DNA of 64,000 nt from Voacanga thouarsii (GCA_026120185.1 JANUWF010001631.1:1860001-1924000), one strand, 5' to 3'; counted from the stretch's first letter, positions 45,382 to 59,056 are shown. Numbers and translations are program-made. The notes: generated by a model not told the origin, from the letters alone.

Positions 45382-48279
45382 AGAGCCATGGTTTTTTTTT
45401 TTTTTTTTTGAGAAAACAGGAATATTGGAAAATTTAATTTACGCATCGCAGTACGATAATGCGATCTCAAGCTTGCATTATAGTAATGCGGCCTTAAGAT
45501 CGAATTAAGTTAACAGACGGCGCAGCCTGTACATTTTTGCTCATTTCTCCAATTTTTCTCCCCGATCCCTTCTTTTTTGAGCGATTCCACCACCGGCAAC
45601 CTCTATTCCCTGCGACGCAAATGTGCCTATCCTTTACTGTGGCTGTGCATATGTTCTGCTGGGCAAAGGGACTAATTTTTCAAGGTAAAATTTTCTAGAA
45701 CATTGTATATAATTATATTTATTTAGGTTTTAAAGTTTGGTTTTGCATGTTGAGTTTATGATGTTTTCTTTCAACTTGATGGTGCAATTACCCTTTTATT
45801 TTTGGGTAAACAATTTTCTACTGCTAAGAAATGTTTAAAATGTAGCATAGTATGAAGCATAAACAACTTAAGATCTTTAACCTTTAGGAGTGTACGCGCT
45901 CACTTCATCTAAAGAGACTTAATCTAAGATAACAACTTTAAAAAGTTATTCTTAGTGCAAATAATTATGATGGAACCCATCTAATTTTTTTTAAATTCAA
46001 TTTTTGTCTCTGAACTAAAGAACAATCGCGACTTACTCTCGTTTTTTAGTTGATCAATGATTACTTTTGTTTCTATTAATCACATAACATATACATAATA
46101 ATTTTTAGAATATTTAAGTCATTTACAATAATCAGGAACCTCCATAAGCTACTACTACTTACTATCACTTACCTGAATTATAAGCTTATGAATATTTAGT
46201 ATATTCTTGACTGAAGTCTAAATATGTCATTCCATCCCACAATCTCCAAGTTTCACTAAACTAGTGAATATGTTTTTTATACTTCCATGATGTCGTCTAT
46301 TGATTTAGTTATTCATAAGCATATTCATTTTTGTTAGATACATGAATAAAGGACAGGAAGATAAATATTACATGGTCCTTTTGATCTCCTAACTAGTTTG
46401 TTTAAGCCCAGAAAGTTTTCCTATGCTATTTTGACTGCTAATCATGCGCATAGATACAATCGTAGTTTAATTGTGTGATCCTAATTTAAATAGGTACAAT
46501 GGATCACATGCACATAGATATCCATCCAGGACGTCTTGTCGATGGCATATTATCTTTTCAATTGAGTCATCGTTCGTCTTTGGTATAGTCTAGAGATCAG
46601 CGTGCTTGTAAGATTCCATTGGTGTATAGATAATATGATTCCACATTTTGGGAGCATACGTCCCTTTCCGGTAGAGTGGTGGAGTTAGTGGATAGAGCTG
46701 GTTTTGGTGGAGTTAGGCGAGCTGGACATATTCAGGTTGATCATGCTCTCGTTACCGCATTGGTAGAGTGATGGCGTCAGGAGACCCATACATTTCATTT
46801 CCCTTTAGGAGAGGCTACGGTGACACTGGAAGATGTAGCGATATTATGGGGCCTTAGGATAGATGGGGATCCAATGATAGGGCCTCCTTATTACTATAGT
46901 AAAGTTGATTGGATTAACCTTTGCAATAGACTGCTTAACATTAGGCCACGAGCTGAGGACATATGGGGAAATAGGATTAGGAAAGGTCTTATTGAAGAGG
47001 CCTTAAAGTTTCCTTTGACTGATGATGCGGAATATATATTGCCATGCAGCGTGCTCGTTGTCTTATCTTCCTATTGATTGGGGGGCTACTTTTTTCTGAT
47101 AAGTCAGGAAACCTGCTTCACTTGAGATATTTACCTCTCCTCGAGGATTTGGAGGCATGTGGAATGCTCAACTGGGGTAGTGCTGTTCTAGTATTCTTGT
47201 ATAGATGTCTGTGCTACGCTTCTATCGGGTCGGCACAGGAGATTTGTGGCCCGATGGTCTTACTCCAGGTACAAATTCGAATATGTTTTATATTTTATTT
47301 TTATCTTTAAACATGTGTGCTACGAGTCTAACACATTTGTGACTACGTTGTAACATGGGCATGGGAGCATGTTCGGGTTGTACGACCAGAGCAGAGTATA
47401 CCTCGCAATGATCTCCCACCGCTTACACCCTATGGTGCTCGATGGGATGTACCGGTACAACTTTATCAAATGTCTACACATGTTCTCGTGACATATCACT
47501 CCCAACTCGATGCCCTCTCAGATGAGGATGTGAGTATATACACATACTTTTTGACTATGTCAATGCTTTATATAGAACTCTTTATTTGTTTAATACTAAC
47601 ATTTATTAGTTGTATGACAGTTTGTCTGGCAGCCTTATCAGACTGATTTGGTTAGTCTCCTCCCCCCTAGTTATTTGGAAAGACCCGACATCTGGAGGTC
47701 ACGCATGGCGCTGATCAGTTGGGAAGTGGTTGAGTTATATTTTTCGGACCGGGTGATGTGACAATTTGAGATGCTTCAGTTTATACTAATGGATTGCAAT
47801 GTGAGGATTAACTTGCATAAGATTGATAGGCGAAGCAATCCTTCTAGAGATTGCAACATATATCATGGGTTGTATCTTCAGATGTAGGCCAATCGAGTAG
47901 ACCTTATCTAGACCAGTATGATAGGCCTTTTGGTCGTAGTAGATTATATGTAGTGGTATAGGGATCGTACCCGTCTTCGGATCGGGAACCCCATTACTCG
48001 TACTTCTTTGCTGTTAGGATATCATCCTACCGAGTCTAGTACAGTTGTCATGGTATGTAATTCATTTGGTGATCTAGGAGTTAATAATTTGAGAAGACCT
48101 TTAATTATTCACTAATTTTTTCAATGATGATTTCAGGCTGATATTATGTGACGAGCTATGACAGTGGCTCAATGTCACATTCACAGTGCCGACTCGGTGT
48201 TTCGAAGGGCATTTATTGACATATGAGATATGTGTGCTCGAGGACTTGCAGCATGTCATCAGGAACACGATAGATATGC

Positions 48280-51200
48280 TGTAACACCCCACTACCTAGG
48301 CCCAACAAGGCCAGGGATGTCGCCCCGTCCAAAGGACAATGGGTCTTTATAACTTGGACACACAATCAACATAATAGAATAAAAATAATAACTTAAACTG
48401 AAATCTTATTACATCCCAAGAATTCAAAAATAAATCCAGAATAAAATTATTCACTCTCAGCTCCCAAGGCATTACACAAAAATAAATAATAACATTTCTT
48501 CCAAGGCAAGCGATAACTAGCTACTCATCCCCACAGCAGGATCGACCTGAAATCATGGTAAAACGAGTGATGAGACAAAAATCTCAGTAAGTCCGTGTAT
48601 GCTTTGAGTGTCCAGTGAAAACAGTTCGTGAATGCAAAGTATAAAAATCTTCATAAGAGAAATACTAGCAAGCAATAAACAATAGTCAAAATCAAGAGTG
48701 GTGTTTTGGCTTTTCCAACCATACAGATACAATAAAATCAACCACTCAAAAGCGGTCATAGGTTACCACATGTTAGGCCCCATAACCAGTTAGAATGCCA
48801 CACTTTGTGCAGACTGATAAAAGATAGGTGATCGGCCTATCGGGCAAGATACTCCTCTTTCTCTATACCCAAACAACAACCGGTTGTCCATTCCGGCAAC
48901 ATACAATCACTTGACTGAAAAACTGCTAGCTCGGACCAGCACGACCTACTGGACTGTCATCCTATCCGAGAAGGACTTACCCCTCAAAAGTGGCCACCTA
49001 CTGAGAGACTCACCCTAACCTTTCAAAGACTAGTCCTAGCAGTCCACCCTTATTGAGCACTAAACGTTACTTACCCCACTTTAGGAAAAAGGAACAAAAC
49101 ATAGTTCCACTTGAAAATGACAATTAAGGGTTTCCAAAGTCTTTGTCAAAGTCAGTTTTAGAAAGAGTGTTGAGTTTGAGTAAATCTACTTATTAATTTT
49201 CAAATAATTTATTTGACAGAAATAAGACATAAGACAATCCTCAATTGCCTTTACAGAAATGAGTGTACATGCACTCTACATTTGGCTTGCCATAATAAAC
49301 ATTTTGCATCAAATAGGTTTTATGCAGGAGCTTACCTGATCCTTAGCTTGAGATAAAATAAAGGCCTTCAACAGTTGACCAACCTTGCCTGGGGTAAATA
49401 TAAACCATAATCAAACTTAAGCTAAAATCCACTTTCACAAATAAAACTAGCTCAACTCACTATAACCATAATCCTAGTGTCCCAAGCTTTAAGGCCAGAT
49501 AATAAATAAAAATGGTTTATAAACTAAATCTAGTTTGATATTAAAGTGATTAGGATTTTGGGAAACAGGTACTATTAAGTTGAAGTTTTAAATCTTGCTA
49601 AGAATAAATTAGAGTTTATTTGATGAAGAGTCCTAGGTGGTATTAGGTAAAATAATGATTTGTTAATAATTAATTGTTTGAAAATAATTGATAACTAAAA
49701 TTAGTTGAAAATAAATTTTAATGGGTCTTGATTAGAAGATAATAAATAAATTTTAACAGGTTTTGATTAAAAGATAATAATTGAAAGATAATAAATTTTA
49801 ATGGTATTTATGAATATAAGACTTACAAAATTAATATTTTACTTATTATGATTATTTATATAAAAGGCTTTATTTGATATTATTATTATATATAATATCT
49901 ATATATTTTATTTCTTGAAATAAAAGCTATCATTTATTTGACTAAAATATCCTTATTATATATAATAATCTAAGTCTACCTTCCTAGGGTTTTCGAATTT
50001 ACTAGCAAAAAATTATAATATTAAATATTTTATTGATGAAATAAAATTAGCTTAGGGACAACTAGATTATGATCATATTTCTATTGCTAACCACAATCAT
50101 AAACATATACTCCACTTCAATTCATCAAATCATCCAAATCATGAATAAAGGCATAGATCAAAATTTACCAAGATATGATCCAACCTCTACTAGCATAAAC
50201 ATAATCATGGCTTTAACAATCATACAAGAATATAAATCCTATTCACCATAGGTGACATAATCTCTAACATGCTGGATCACACAACCCATTCATGACATGG
50301 AGATATGCATTAAACCCTAAAAACACCATACAATCAATCAAGACAATCAACTCATGCATCAATCCCATCTCTATCATATACACACATTTATTCATGCTTC
50401 AATCTCAACTCATCACAACAATACATGCTCAACCCTCAAACATAATCCATCTCCTTTCAATATCACCCTAGAGACATGAATCTAGAATTTAAAAAGAGAG
50501 TTGAAGGGGGTTACTTGATTGATGAGAACCTTGGAGGAGTTTCGAATGGATCTCAACTCCTAGGAGACTAGATCCGTCCAAGAGAGATGAAGAAAGCATG
50601 GCCATTGTTGAAGAAATCATTCGGCCAAGAGAGAGGGGTATTCGGCCAAGAGAGAGAGAGAGAGAGAAAAGAGAAGAAGAGAGTCCATTAGCGTGCTTAT
50701 ACACATATATATTCATTAGAGATTGAGGATTAGTGGAGATGAAGTTGATTGAACAAGCTTACCTTGAAGGTGTTCTTGAGCCTTCACAAAAATACTGGTT
50801 TTTTTTTATCAAAGAGAGAGAGTTGAATTTTGGAGTTTGATGCTAAAAGTGGTATGGATGGATTCACGGTAGTGAGTAGATGAAATCTAGAATTTTTTTG
50901 AAGAAGATTGAAGTGGTTTGGAGTGGTATTAGGCATATGGAACTAGTAGGTGTTCTTGGTATTCTATGTGTGCTTGAAGGTTGAAGAGAATTGAGAGATT
51001 TTGATTGAGGCTGTCGAAATTCTATGGGATTGTAGTGGCCGAATTGTTTGAGTGGTTTTGGTAGATGATTTTTCTGGCTTGAAAGGAAAAGGAAAGGCTG
51101 GTTGTTGAAATCCTAAAAGAATATTTTTGGGAATCAAATTTGGAAACAAAATATGGCAAGAAGATCTTTGATCAATGGAGAGCTTTTTGGAAGCTGTAAT

Positions 51201-52633
51201 GGCCGACTGTTGCTCAGTGTTTTTACTGGATGAAAGCTGGTTGAAGAAGCTTAATGGTGGCCAAAAAGATGGGGTACAATGGTGAAGGAAGGTCTGGTTG
51301 TTTAAGGGATATTTTATGGAAGTTTACTAAATTAGGATTGCTGGAATTTTGGTCTTCAATCAAGGCTTGATTGGAGTAATTGTTGGAGATATTTTAGGGG
51401 CAGCCACGACTGGTTTTTCGAGCAAAAGGTTGAGGAAGACAATGGAGTTTAGTTCATGGCTATTCAAGAGAGGTTTGAATAGAAAGATGAGGGAGTTTCA
51501 GTCAGGGCTAGAAAAGGAAACAAAACTGGAAAATTCTGTACAGAATTTCGCAAGCTACTGGAATTTTCTGGGCAGCTTTTGCTGCCATTTTCCAGTTAGT
51601 TTGCAGATGATTTGAAGGGTATTCAGAGGTTTTTCAAGGCTGGTTTCCAGCCTTCTTTATGGAGGAAAAATATGGCTAAGGCGATGGGAGAAAACTGGAA
51701 GAAAACAGCTTGGTTTAAGCTCACCTATGTTGCGATTTTGCCCAGAAAATTTTCTGGTTTTGCACAGCATTTGTGCAGTCCGAATTTGGCCAGAAAATTT
51801 CAGATTTCAAGCTGGTCAATTGGGCCATTTTCTGGCAGCATTTGGGAGGAAATGATGGCTGAAAATTTTGACACTTTGAATGCACAAAAAGCTGGAAAAA
51901 TTCCAAATTACTTCATGAAGGAAAATGAACATAGCTAGAGTGAAGTTTTGAAGGTTCACTATGGAGATTAATTCTCTTGAGAACCTTCCCCAACTCCTAC
52001 ACAATTTCGGTCCATAAGATGTCTTACACTTAGACATTTTGAACCTTCAAAGCCACAGAACTTTGCTGATTTTTTTTTTTTTTTCTAGAATGAAATTGGC
52101 TTGAATAAATTGAACAACTTAAGAAATTGAGAAGTAAGGAAAACTAAGGATCAAGAGGGGTATGAATTCCCTTAGAAATTTTTGTAGGGTACAAGAGTTG
52201 GATTAGGGTACTCCTATCATGTCTCCCCTAGGACATCACCTTTACCCTTCTCTAGAGCACTCAAGGTCGAAAATACAACATTCCCAAACAAAAGTATAAT
52301 TTAATCATACTAAAACTCCAATGATGGAATTTGAACTCAAGACCTCAATAATTAATTCCAAAGCTCTAACCACTAAACCACAATAACTCTTGTTTTTAAT
52401 TTCTCTCTAAAATATTTTTCCTATTTGATCCTCAGACTATCTCCCTATTTTCACCTCAAGCAAAAATTACCATTTTGCGCTTCTTACTCAATAAACATAA
52501 TTAAGCCCTCGAGACTATAAAACACCAATCCAAAGCACATAAAATCATATAAAAATATATTTAAACATGCAATAAAATATGATATGCATCCCAACCCCCT
52601 TACTCTAAGGTTGGTTTCGACTGGGGTTTCACA
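48280..52633 (-). mobile_element. Family-C solo LTR or non-coding LTR element, copy 2
   Basis: This 4354-bp unit is homologous end to end with 27250-31535, with the same TGTAACACCCC and GGGTTTCACA ends. The 5-bp flanks are TATGC (48275-48279) and TATAC (52634-52638), a target duplication with one transition. Removing the unit and one flank makes the PMD exon colinear. It has a (GA)n run (50650-50675) and the same tRNA-like module as copy 1. Short frames inside (such as 51612-51938) are LTR sequence. Confidence 0.82.
52326..52390 (-). ncRNA. tRNA-like Pol III promoter module in family C, copy 2
   Basis: On the minus strand TTTAGTGGTTAGAGC (52377-52363, A box) and GAGTTCAAATTCC (52338-52326, B box) are preserved at tRNA spacing, as in copy 1. 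The B box is slightly different but still close to the consensus. Conservation in both copies shows the module was part of the family before it spread. Confidence 0.55.
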
Positions 52634-53399
52634 TATACTGGACTAATACCGGTCGATTCAGGCGAACCGACCATCGTAGTGACTCAGCATACGTCAAGGC
52701 CCTGGGACCCTATTAATAGATGTAGGCACCAAGGAGTGAGGCGTGGAGGCAGGAGACCCCGAGTTCAAGCACATCCCCCACCTGCCCATTCTATTGAGGT
52801 TGATAATATGACAATTTCAGAGGTGCACCAGGAGCCTAAGATTCAGGAAGACACGGGAGGTGACACGCAGACCAAGATTGAGATAGATGATTTCAGGAGA
52901 CGGGGGGATGATTTTCACACTGATATGGTGTCAAATGATCTGATAGGTCACGACTTCGTTGTCATTCCGGTTCACTCTCTGAGGATAATAGCGGGCAAGT
53001 TCAAGGATGAGGATGCGGGGCCATCATTCTAAGACACGCACTGTTCTGTACAGCCTACGTAGTGTGTGACTCAAGTGACAGGTATATCTCGCATTGAAGA
53101 GCTTCCAGTACGATTATTTCGTGGTATAGTCTGTCACCTGCAGTAGACCAAATTCCATATCTCATACCAGCTCTAAACCAGATTGCAGATCCCGTGCCAA
53201 CTCCACACCAGCTTCTAGATCCCGCACTTGCAGGCCAGCAGGTACGGGATCCAAATCCTGTACATGAAGGCGATGAGCTTGTAGATGGTGGGAGGCTAAG
53301 ACAAAAGATTAAACATCGCCGTCCTTATGTACTCTCACTACATTAGGTATCTTTGATGTTAGGAGAAACTGATACGAATTCTTGGTGGCTTTCCTTGGT

Positions 53400-54170
53400 G
53401 TTATAGGTGTTTTAGTTGGCTAACTGTTCAGTTCAAACAATGGGACCCTTAAGATGAGTACAAAGTTCTACTATAATCTCACCCCAATATCCTTAAAGCA
53501 ACAAAGGCAAACAAGAACAAATAGAATAGAGAAAATAGGCACCCAAATATTGGATTTCAAACAAACTTTAGAAGAATAAAGCAACTAAAACCCATTCAAA
53601 GAAATAACATTGGATTATTCAAAAGATTTATAGACTCTTACAAAATGAGGACTAACCCTTTAACTTTGTCTTGAACAAGGAGGCTAGGGCCTCTCAAGAT
53701 TCTCTTCTCAAATTTGAATTAAAGTGAAGTGTATTGTGTTTTCAAATCACTAAATGTGATATTTATATTATCCTAATCCTAGCTAAGTAATCCCTGAGGT
53801 TTAATTACAGTTTTTTGTCATAATAAATCTTTACAAGCAATTAAAAGTGAAGAAAATCGAAGAAAAACATTAAAATGCAGAATAGTCGACGGTTGCCCAG
53901 GGGGAAGCTGGTGCCAGTTTGGATCTGTCTTCGGGCGGTCGAACAATGGATGAACCTGTTGTTGAGTAGAATGAGGCCGGCGCCGGTTTGGCTGCTTGGA
54001 GCCGGCGCCGGCTGTCCTCTTGTGGCCTCCTTTTTAGATGAGTTTCGTCCGTCTTCGTCGCTGGCCCTTATCCTTGCATGGCCACATCTCCCCCTCCTTT
54101 ATCTTGACCTCCATGATGAAGCGAAGTCTCATCAGAGACTCTATACTTCATATACCATTTGGTAGCTGTC
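53400..54170 (-). repeat. LTR family A fragment
   Basis: It is similar to the gypsy LTRs at 1455-2338 and 7996-8978, for example the 'AATATCCTT-AA-CAA-AAAGG-AA-CAAGAACAAA' block at 53488-53524 and the 'CTAGCTAAGTAATC-CTGAGGT' block near 53780. A GC-rich part (53880-54070) has GCCGGCGCCGG palindromes. The 96-codon frame at 53875-54165 is only this GC-rich LTR segment. No primer site or internal domain accompanies it. Confidence 0.65.
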
Positions 54171-54289
54171 TTTGTTATTCTGGATGATTAAAATGTGAGT
54201 GAAAATATTTTTTGTATTGTTACTTTTGAACTGTGTTTAAATCTGTATACAGAGTATGGATATTGAGTTATTGGTCTTTTTTTTAGAAA

Positions 54290-55470
54290 AAAATATTCCT
54301 CTTGGAGTCCAACTCTGATAATATCTTATCATATTTTATTTTAAATTCAAATTAAATTAAAAATGATATGATAAGATTCTACCATTATCTCGATAATTTA
54401 ACTAATTAATTTATCGAGTCAGATTCTTACAATCTGGACATCATCCAAATACATTGAATGTAGACATATTTCTAAATTCATTGTATCTGGTCAATTTTCT
54501 ATGTTTGATTAACTTAGACATATTTTCAGATTCATCGAACCTAGTTACCAGAAAAATAACCTAAGGAGTTCGCTTATTATGTGACCCTATATGTTCATTT
54601 AACACTGACAATGTGCCCAAATCACATTTAAATGCCCTATAAGTTATAATCAATTTTTAGCAAAATATTATAACTATCCAGATTAAATGAAGATCAACGA
54701 TCTCTTTAAACCAAACCATAACTTTATATTTAGTCATTTTGTCACACGATATCCAGATTAAACATAAGACACGAAGCATGTCATCCTTATTAAGCTTAAT
54801 CAATTCTTTCTTTATCTCATAGTAGACTGTTCAAATAAATGATATCAATATCTCAAATTGATATATTTAAGCATGACCATATATTTTAACAGTCTAACTT
54901 ATCAAGGGGCCTATGGATATCTCTCCCATAATTGAGAGGGACAAATTCCTTCACTATCAATCATATTCCTTTCCCTAGTTTATTTTATATCCAACATTGA
55001 TCTAATTGATTATATCGTTAAAGACAACTTTAGACAACATCAAAATATAGAATTTATTAAGTAGGAAACTATGATGAATTCAGGTCGAAGGACTTTTAAT
55101 ATCATTATGGCTAGAAAGTATTTATGACATGTTTCATGAAATACCCTCACAATAGGTCATATCTAATACAATGCTTTCTAACATTTATTTATGTTTTGAC
55201 TTGATATCACATATATTCATGACCAGTAAAACATAGTTATCAAGTCACAAACATACTAATCTTAATTTATTATTATTCCACTAATAATAATCAATCAGGG
55301 ATAGTTTACGAATAGTCATTGTATTGATTGTAGGGTTTTATTATCAAGTCACGTACTTGATGACTACAAAACTAAATGCATTATTTATGGAAAGAAATAT
55401 CTCGTATTATTACATAATACATAACGAAAATAGTATAAGTACAAATTGGGTCTAGGGTATATTCCTAACA
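54290..55470 (-). repeat. Copia LTR fragment
   Basis: It matches 17125-18300, the 5' LTR of the copia element, with the start TGTTAGGAATATACCC at 55470 on the minus strand. The 3' quarter of the LTR is missing. No internal sequence is attached, so it is a truncated solo LTR between the PMD and MULE genes. Confidence 0.88.
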
Positions 55471-56156
55471 AGTGCAACAGATCTGCAAATCCTGCGGGAT
55501 ATCTTCTAGATCTGCATATGTATCTCGTTTCTTCACAGAGGTAAAAAAGGGTAATGTGGTAGCGAAATGGATGTTTGATGAATAGCTCAAATTGGGCCTA
55601 TTGATTTTGGACTTTGAACTACGTGTAAAGGTAACATTAACGCTTGCCATTCATTTTATGTATAATTTTCCAAATCATCGTTTATTATTAATGCACATTT
55701 TCTTTATTTCCTCATATTTCTCAGATTGTGCCCACATTGTAACTATGAATGCATTGGATCCCCCCATTGTGCTCTTTTTTTTTTTTGGGATTGTCAAATT
55801 CAACAGGATTTTCGAGGGTCTATATGGTTTAATGGGGCTATTAAAAAAACTTGGATATTTCAGCGTCGGATATCGTACTTCGAACTACTTGAAAAGGTCT
55901 GAAACTATCTTGCATTGGGAGGGAGAAACATGACATTCAATATTACACTTCGACATCCATTTCTTTATGGATCTAATTAACAATATGTTGTGAATAAGTT
56001 GAGCGATGATGATGATATAGAGGTTTTATGGATGCTGCCAAATGAATTTAAGTCACAGAACATCCAACTTCATGTTAGCTATTCCGACTTCACATCTCAA
56101 CACACGGGTCACTTAGCAGGGGTGTCCTTACCAACGGGTTCATTCGTGGCAATGCT

Positions 56157-56468
56157 TGACCAGGTCATGGGTTTGGATCACTTGATAAATAGACAATTTA
56201 ATTCATTATCCCAACTCTCTATGAGCATAAAGGTGGAAAACTTGAACAACATGCGCCTCCAATCATTTTACCAGCTGATGAAAAATACAAGGGTAGAATT
56301 AAATATTACCAAAACTAGATACATTAGTTCAACTAATAGTAATGCTGAGACAGTCGATGTTGATCACACATCTGAAGGTTTGGGAAGAAGGAATAACTTG
56401 ATCATCCTCGTACAACTATTGGTTCTAACACAAAGTCCAGATTTGGATACATATCAAGCAGATGACAA
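56157..56468 (+). repeat. 312-bp direct duplication of MULE sequence, left copy
   Basis: It is the same length as 61103-61414, without gaps, and differs by roughly a dozen substitutions by eye (about 96 percent identical). It starts TGACCAGGTCATGGG. Viral sequence follows immediately at 56469. Confidence 0.9.
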
Positions 56469-58128
56469 TATCTTTGGTTAGTGGACTCTGTAAAAAGGAA
56501 AAGGTAACTGGGATAGATCCTATTTCTGTGTGGACACCATTTTTGTCGACATGGAAAGGATAGATTTGAGTAAGAAATGGGGTTCCTAAAATTAAGTCTT
56601 GACTTAAATCTTTAATAATTAAAAAGGAATTCGTGAAACAAAACTGTTTATTGCAAATATGAGCATTGGACAATTTATACCTGATTTTCAACTGCTCACC
56701 AGTAGCAGTATACAGTTTAGAACCTGCTTTTTCTAAATATTTGGTAGGAATTAAACCTTCACAGATGCAATTTTGATCTGCTCCGGAGTCCAGAAGGGCA
56801 ACTAACTGTATTGAAAAATCTCCTATTTTGAGAAGAATAGGGATATACCACTTTTGAAAAGTGATTTGAGAAATAGCTGAAATATAATCGGGATTATTTT
56901 CATTTTGTTCTAATTCTTCATCGGATAAAGAGGTGGGATCTATTAGAGGTCTATCTAATTGTTGTTGAACTAATTCTATACTTATTCGGTTAATGTCTGA
57001 AATTCTTTGATCGTTCTGTTCTTTTAACCATTTTACTTCCTGTTTTAGTTCTTTAATTTCTAATTGTAAATCTTGTAGAGAGTTAGTGGGTTCTTTTTGT
57101 TTGCCTTTAAATTTATCAAATACTTCTTTTAAATTATATGGTTCTACTTGTATTTTTGGGTTAAGGACTAAACCTTTGACTTTTAACAAATATTCCCTTT
57201 TAACTGTTTCATCTTGAATATGATTTAATAGTTCAAAGAAAGGTTCTTCATTTGCTTTAGTGATTACATTAACTTGATTATGCGAATTATTTAGCATACA
57301 AAGTTCTCCTATTGCACAATTACATAAGCCTGTACAATCCCAAGAAGACTGTTCACTTGAATCTGATTCAGAGGATTTTTCTTGAATTTCAAATACTTCT
57401 TCTATTTCATTATCACTAGTACTTGATGAAGGGGAAGAATCGTCTTGATCAAGGATTTGATTAATCTGTTCTAGCGTGTCTTTTGGTAAAGAAAGCTGAT
57501 TTACTCTTTTCTTCTTTTTAGCTTTTATTTTACACTCGTCTGCTTTATGTCCTCTTTTTCCACAAAAGTAACATTTAATAGTGCCTTTAGAAGACTTATC
57601 TTTTCTTTTGAATGGTTTATAATTCCTTTGTTTTCTTTCTTTTTTAAAACTTCTTTTCTTAGCTTGTTTTATCTTTTTAGATGGTGGAGTTATTGGGGAA
57701 AAACAAAAAATTTCACAGAAATTTCCTAATTCTTTTTTGGATTTCTTATGATATGATTCCATCTGATTTTTAAGTTTTAGATCTGTGCAAAGATCTGCAC
57801 CTGCTTGGTTTACATAACTAATTATTTGACCATATGCTAGATAGTCATAAGGAATTGCATTTCCAAAATCTAATTTTAGTTTTTGCCTAACCTTTTCTGC
57901 AAATAAGGGAGGTAATCCTGAAATAAATCGTTCTTTCCTGAACGCATGATGGCAATCTGTTCTTAACATAACCTTTTGTAAAAACATATCTTTGTAACCT
58001 GTTCTTAACATATATTTGTACCATCTAAAATCATGTAATTTGGGGCAGGTTAAATTAGTAAGGATTTCAGAACTTCTATCTGCTAATTGTTGAGGGTTTC
58101 CGACAAAATGCTGAGTTAAGGTAAACAT
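56469..58128 (-). pseudogene. Pararetrovirus coat protein-protease, cut before the polymerase
   Basis: This minus-strand frame is open for about 550 codons, the longest in the window. In order it has a coat-protein region, a lysine-rich stretch, the zinc knuckle CYFCGKRGHKADEC (about residues 190-203), an acidic serine-rich tract, a coiled-coil-like segment around residues 340-390, and the aspartic protease site 'ALLDSGADQNCI' at about residue 446. Knuckle, acidic tract and protease in this order are typical of Caulimoviridae polyproteins. It runs into MULE sequence at 56468, so the polymerase part is lost. The intact frame suggests it is younger than its surroundings. Confidence 0.85.
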
Positions 58129-58562
58129 AAAAATATTTAAACAATCAGAAATTGTTTCAGATACTTGAGTGGGTTGACCATTAGCATTTGGGTTTACTTT
58201 TGTTTGAATTTTGGTGGCATTTAAAATTTCTTGACGTTGTGGTTCAATGAGGTAGTTATTCCTATGCTTATGGTTGAAAGCTACGGGACCACTCTCGGGT
58301 CAAGGCTACACTGCCACTTGCCTATTCTGCCTAGTCCAACGGTTCTGGGCTGACCAACGTATTAGCTGTTCTCACAGGTGACTTATCAACCATCATAGTT
58401 TAAGAATACTTGAAAAAACATATGAAAGGATATAATATTTAAGAACAAGAGAAAACGGATTAAACTACATCATGCAAGACTCGGAGAAAGAAAGTAAAGG
58501 AACTTACTCTGTCATGATTTGCAAATCATAGATGTTTTCATGATGAAGCAAAGGAGCACTTG

Positions 58563-58574
58563 GCTTTGATACCA
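58563..58574 (-). other. Pararetrovirus primer-binding site
   Basis: The minus strand reads TGGTATCAAAGC, one transition away from the initiator-methionine-tRNA complement used by Caulimoviridae to prime minus-strand DNA. It lies about 200 nt after a TATA box and 435 nt before the coat-protein frame. Confidence 0.8.
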
Positions 58575-58766
58575 ATTTGAACCCAGGGTATAAACTGCTT
58601 GAATTCTTGATTTTCAACTAATGTTTCAAAGGATTACAAACTATCTCGTTCTATTACAAGAGTACGAAAACGGTGACAAGTGTCACAAATATCAAGGTAG
58701 AGGGAAGTTTCACTCTCTTATTTTTCTAATGGCAAGTGAGTCTGCATATCTTCAATGAGATGCTAT

Positions 58767-58776
58767 CTTATATAGG
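58767..58776 (-). promoter_or_regulatory. Probable pregenomic RNA promoter TATA box
   Basis: The minus strand has CCTATATAAG. Its place, upstream of the primer-binding site and the coat-protein frame, is that of the full-length RNA promoter of pararetroviruses. Confidence 0.55.
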
Positions 58777-59056
58777 TAGCGAGGGCATAGTTTTCTCTGA
58801 TTGAATTCTGAATTATTGCTGTGAGGTCCACTTGGGTGGATGATGGAATCAGATTGTCGGCCATTATAAAAAATGGTTCCAAAAGCTTTTTTGTGTGGAG
58901 GGGTCCACCACGTTCTGTTGTCAGCTGAATTATTTTGCAGTAGGTCTGAATGATATCGTGAAGTCACTTTGATTGCTGGTAAAGCTGGAGAGTACGCTTT
59001 TCTCTTTTTCTTTTTGAGTGAAGTCTTGTCATCTATGGACTTTGGCAGATATATGC

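Larger units (their letters stand above)
46498..53346 (+). pseudogene. Plant-mobile-domain (PMD/MAIN-like) gene, split by an insertion
   Basis: After a pyrimidine-rich leader, a GTAAAA donor (45686) and an acceptor (46492), the ATG at 46498 opens MDHMHIDIHPGRLVDGILSF. Exon 1 runs to 47268 and contains 'TVTLEDVAILWGLRIDGDP', a hallmark of the PMD family, whose role is poorly known. Exons at about 47310-47529, 47635-48054 and from 48136 follow. A family-C LTR splits the fourth exon at 48279/48280. The frame resumes at 52634 (long open part to 53032) and a basic C-terminal tail ends at TAG 53344-53346. Many Trp and Arg codons have become TAG or TGA, typical of C-to-T decay. Confidence 0.75.

Noticed and set aside
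51349..51938. Two open frames (88 and 108 codons) and similar ones at 30574-30771
   Set aside because: They lie inside the two family-C units, are not conserved as frames between the copies, and have no domain.
53875..54165. A 96-codon GC-rich open frame on the plus strand
   Set aside because: It coincides with the GC-rich part of a family-A LTR fragment; the openness comes from low stop-codon density in GC-rich DNA.
56301..56311. A second TAATATTAC-like string (AATATTACC)
   Set aside because: It lies in MULE coding sequence, lacks flanking arms and lacks the first base of the nonanucleotide.
55990..56481. A 163-codon plus-strand frame treated as a separate gene
   Set aside because: It is the N-terminal part of the MULE transposase and runs into viral sequence at 56469.
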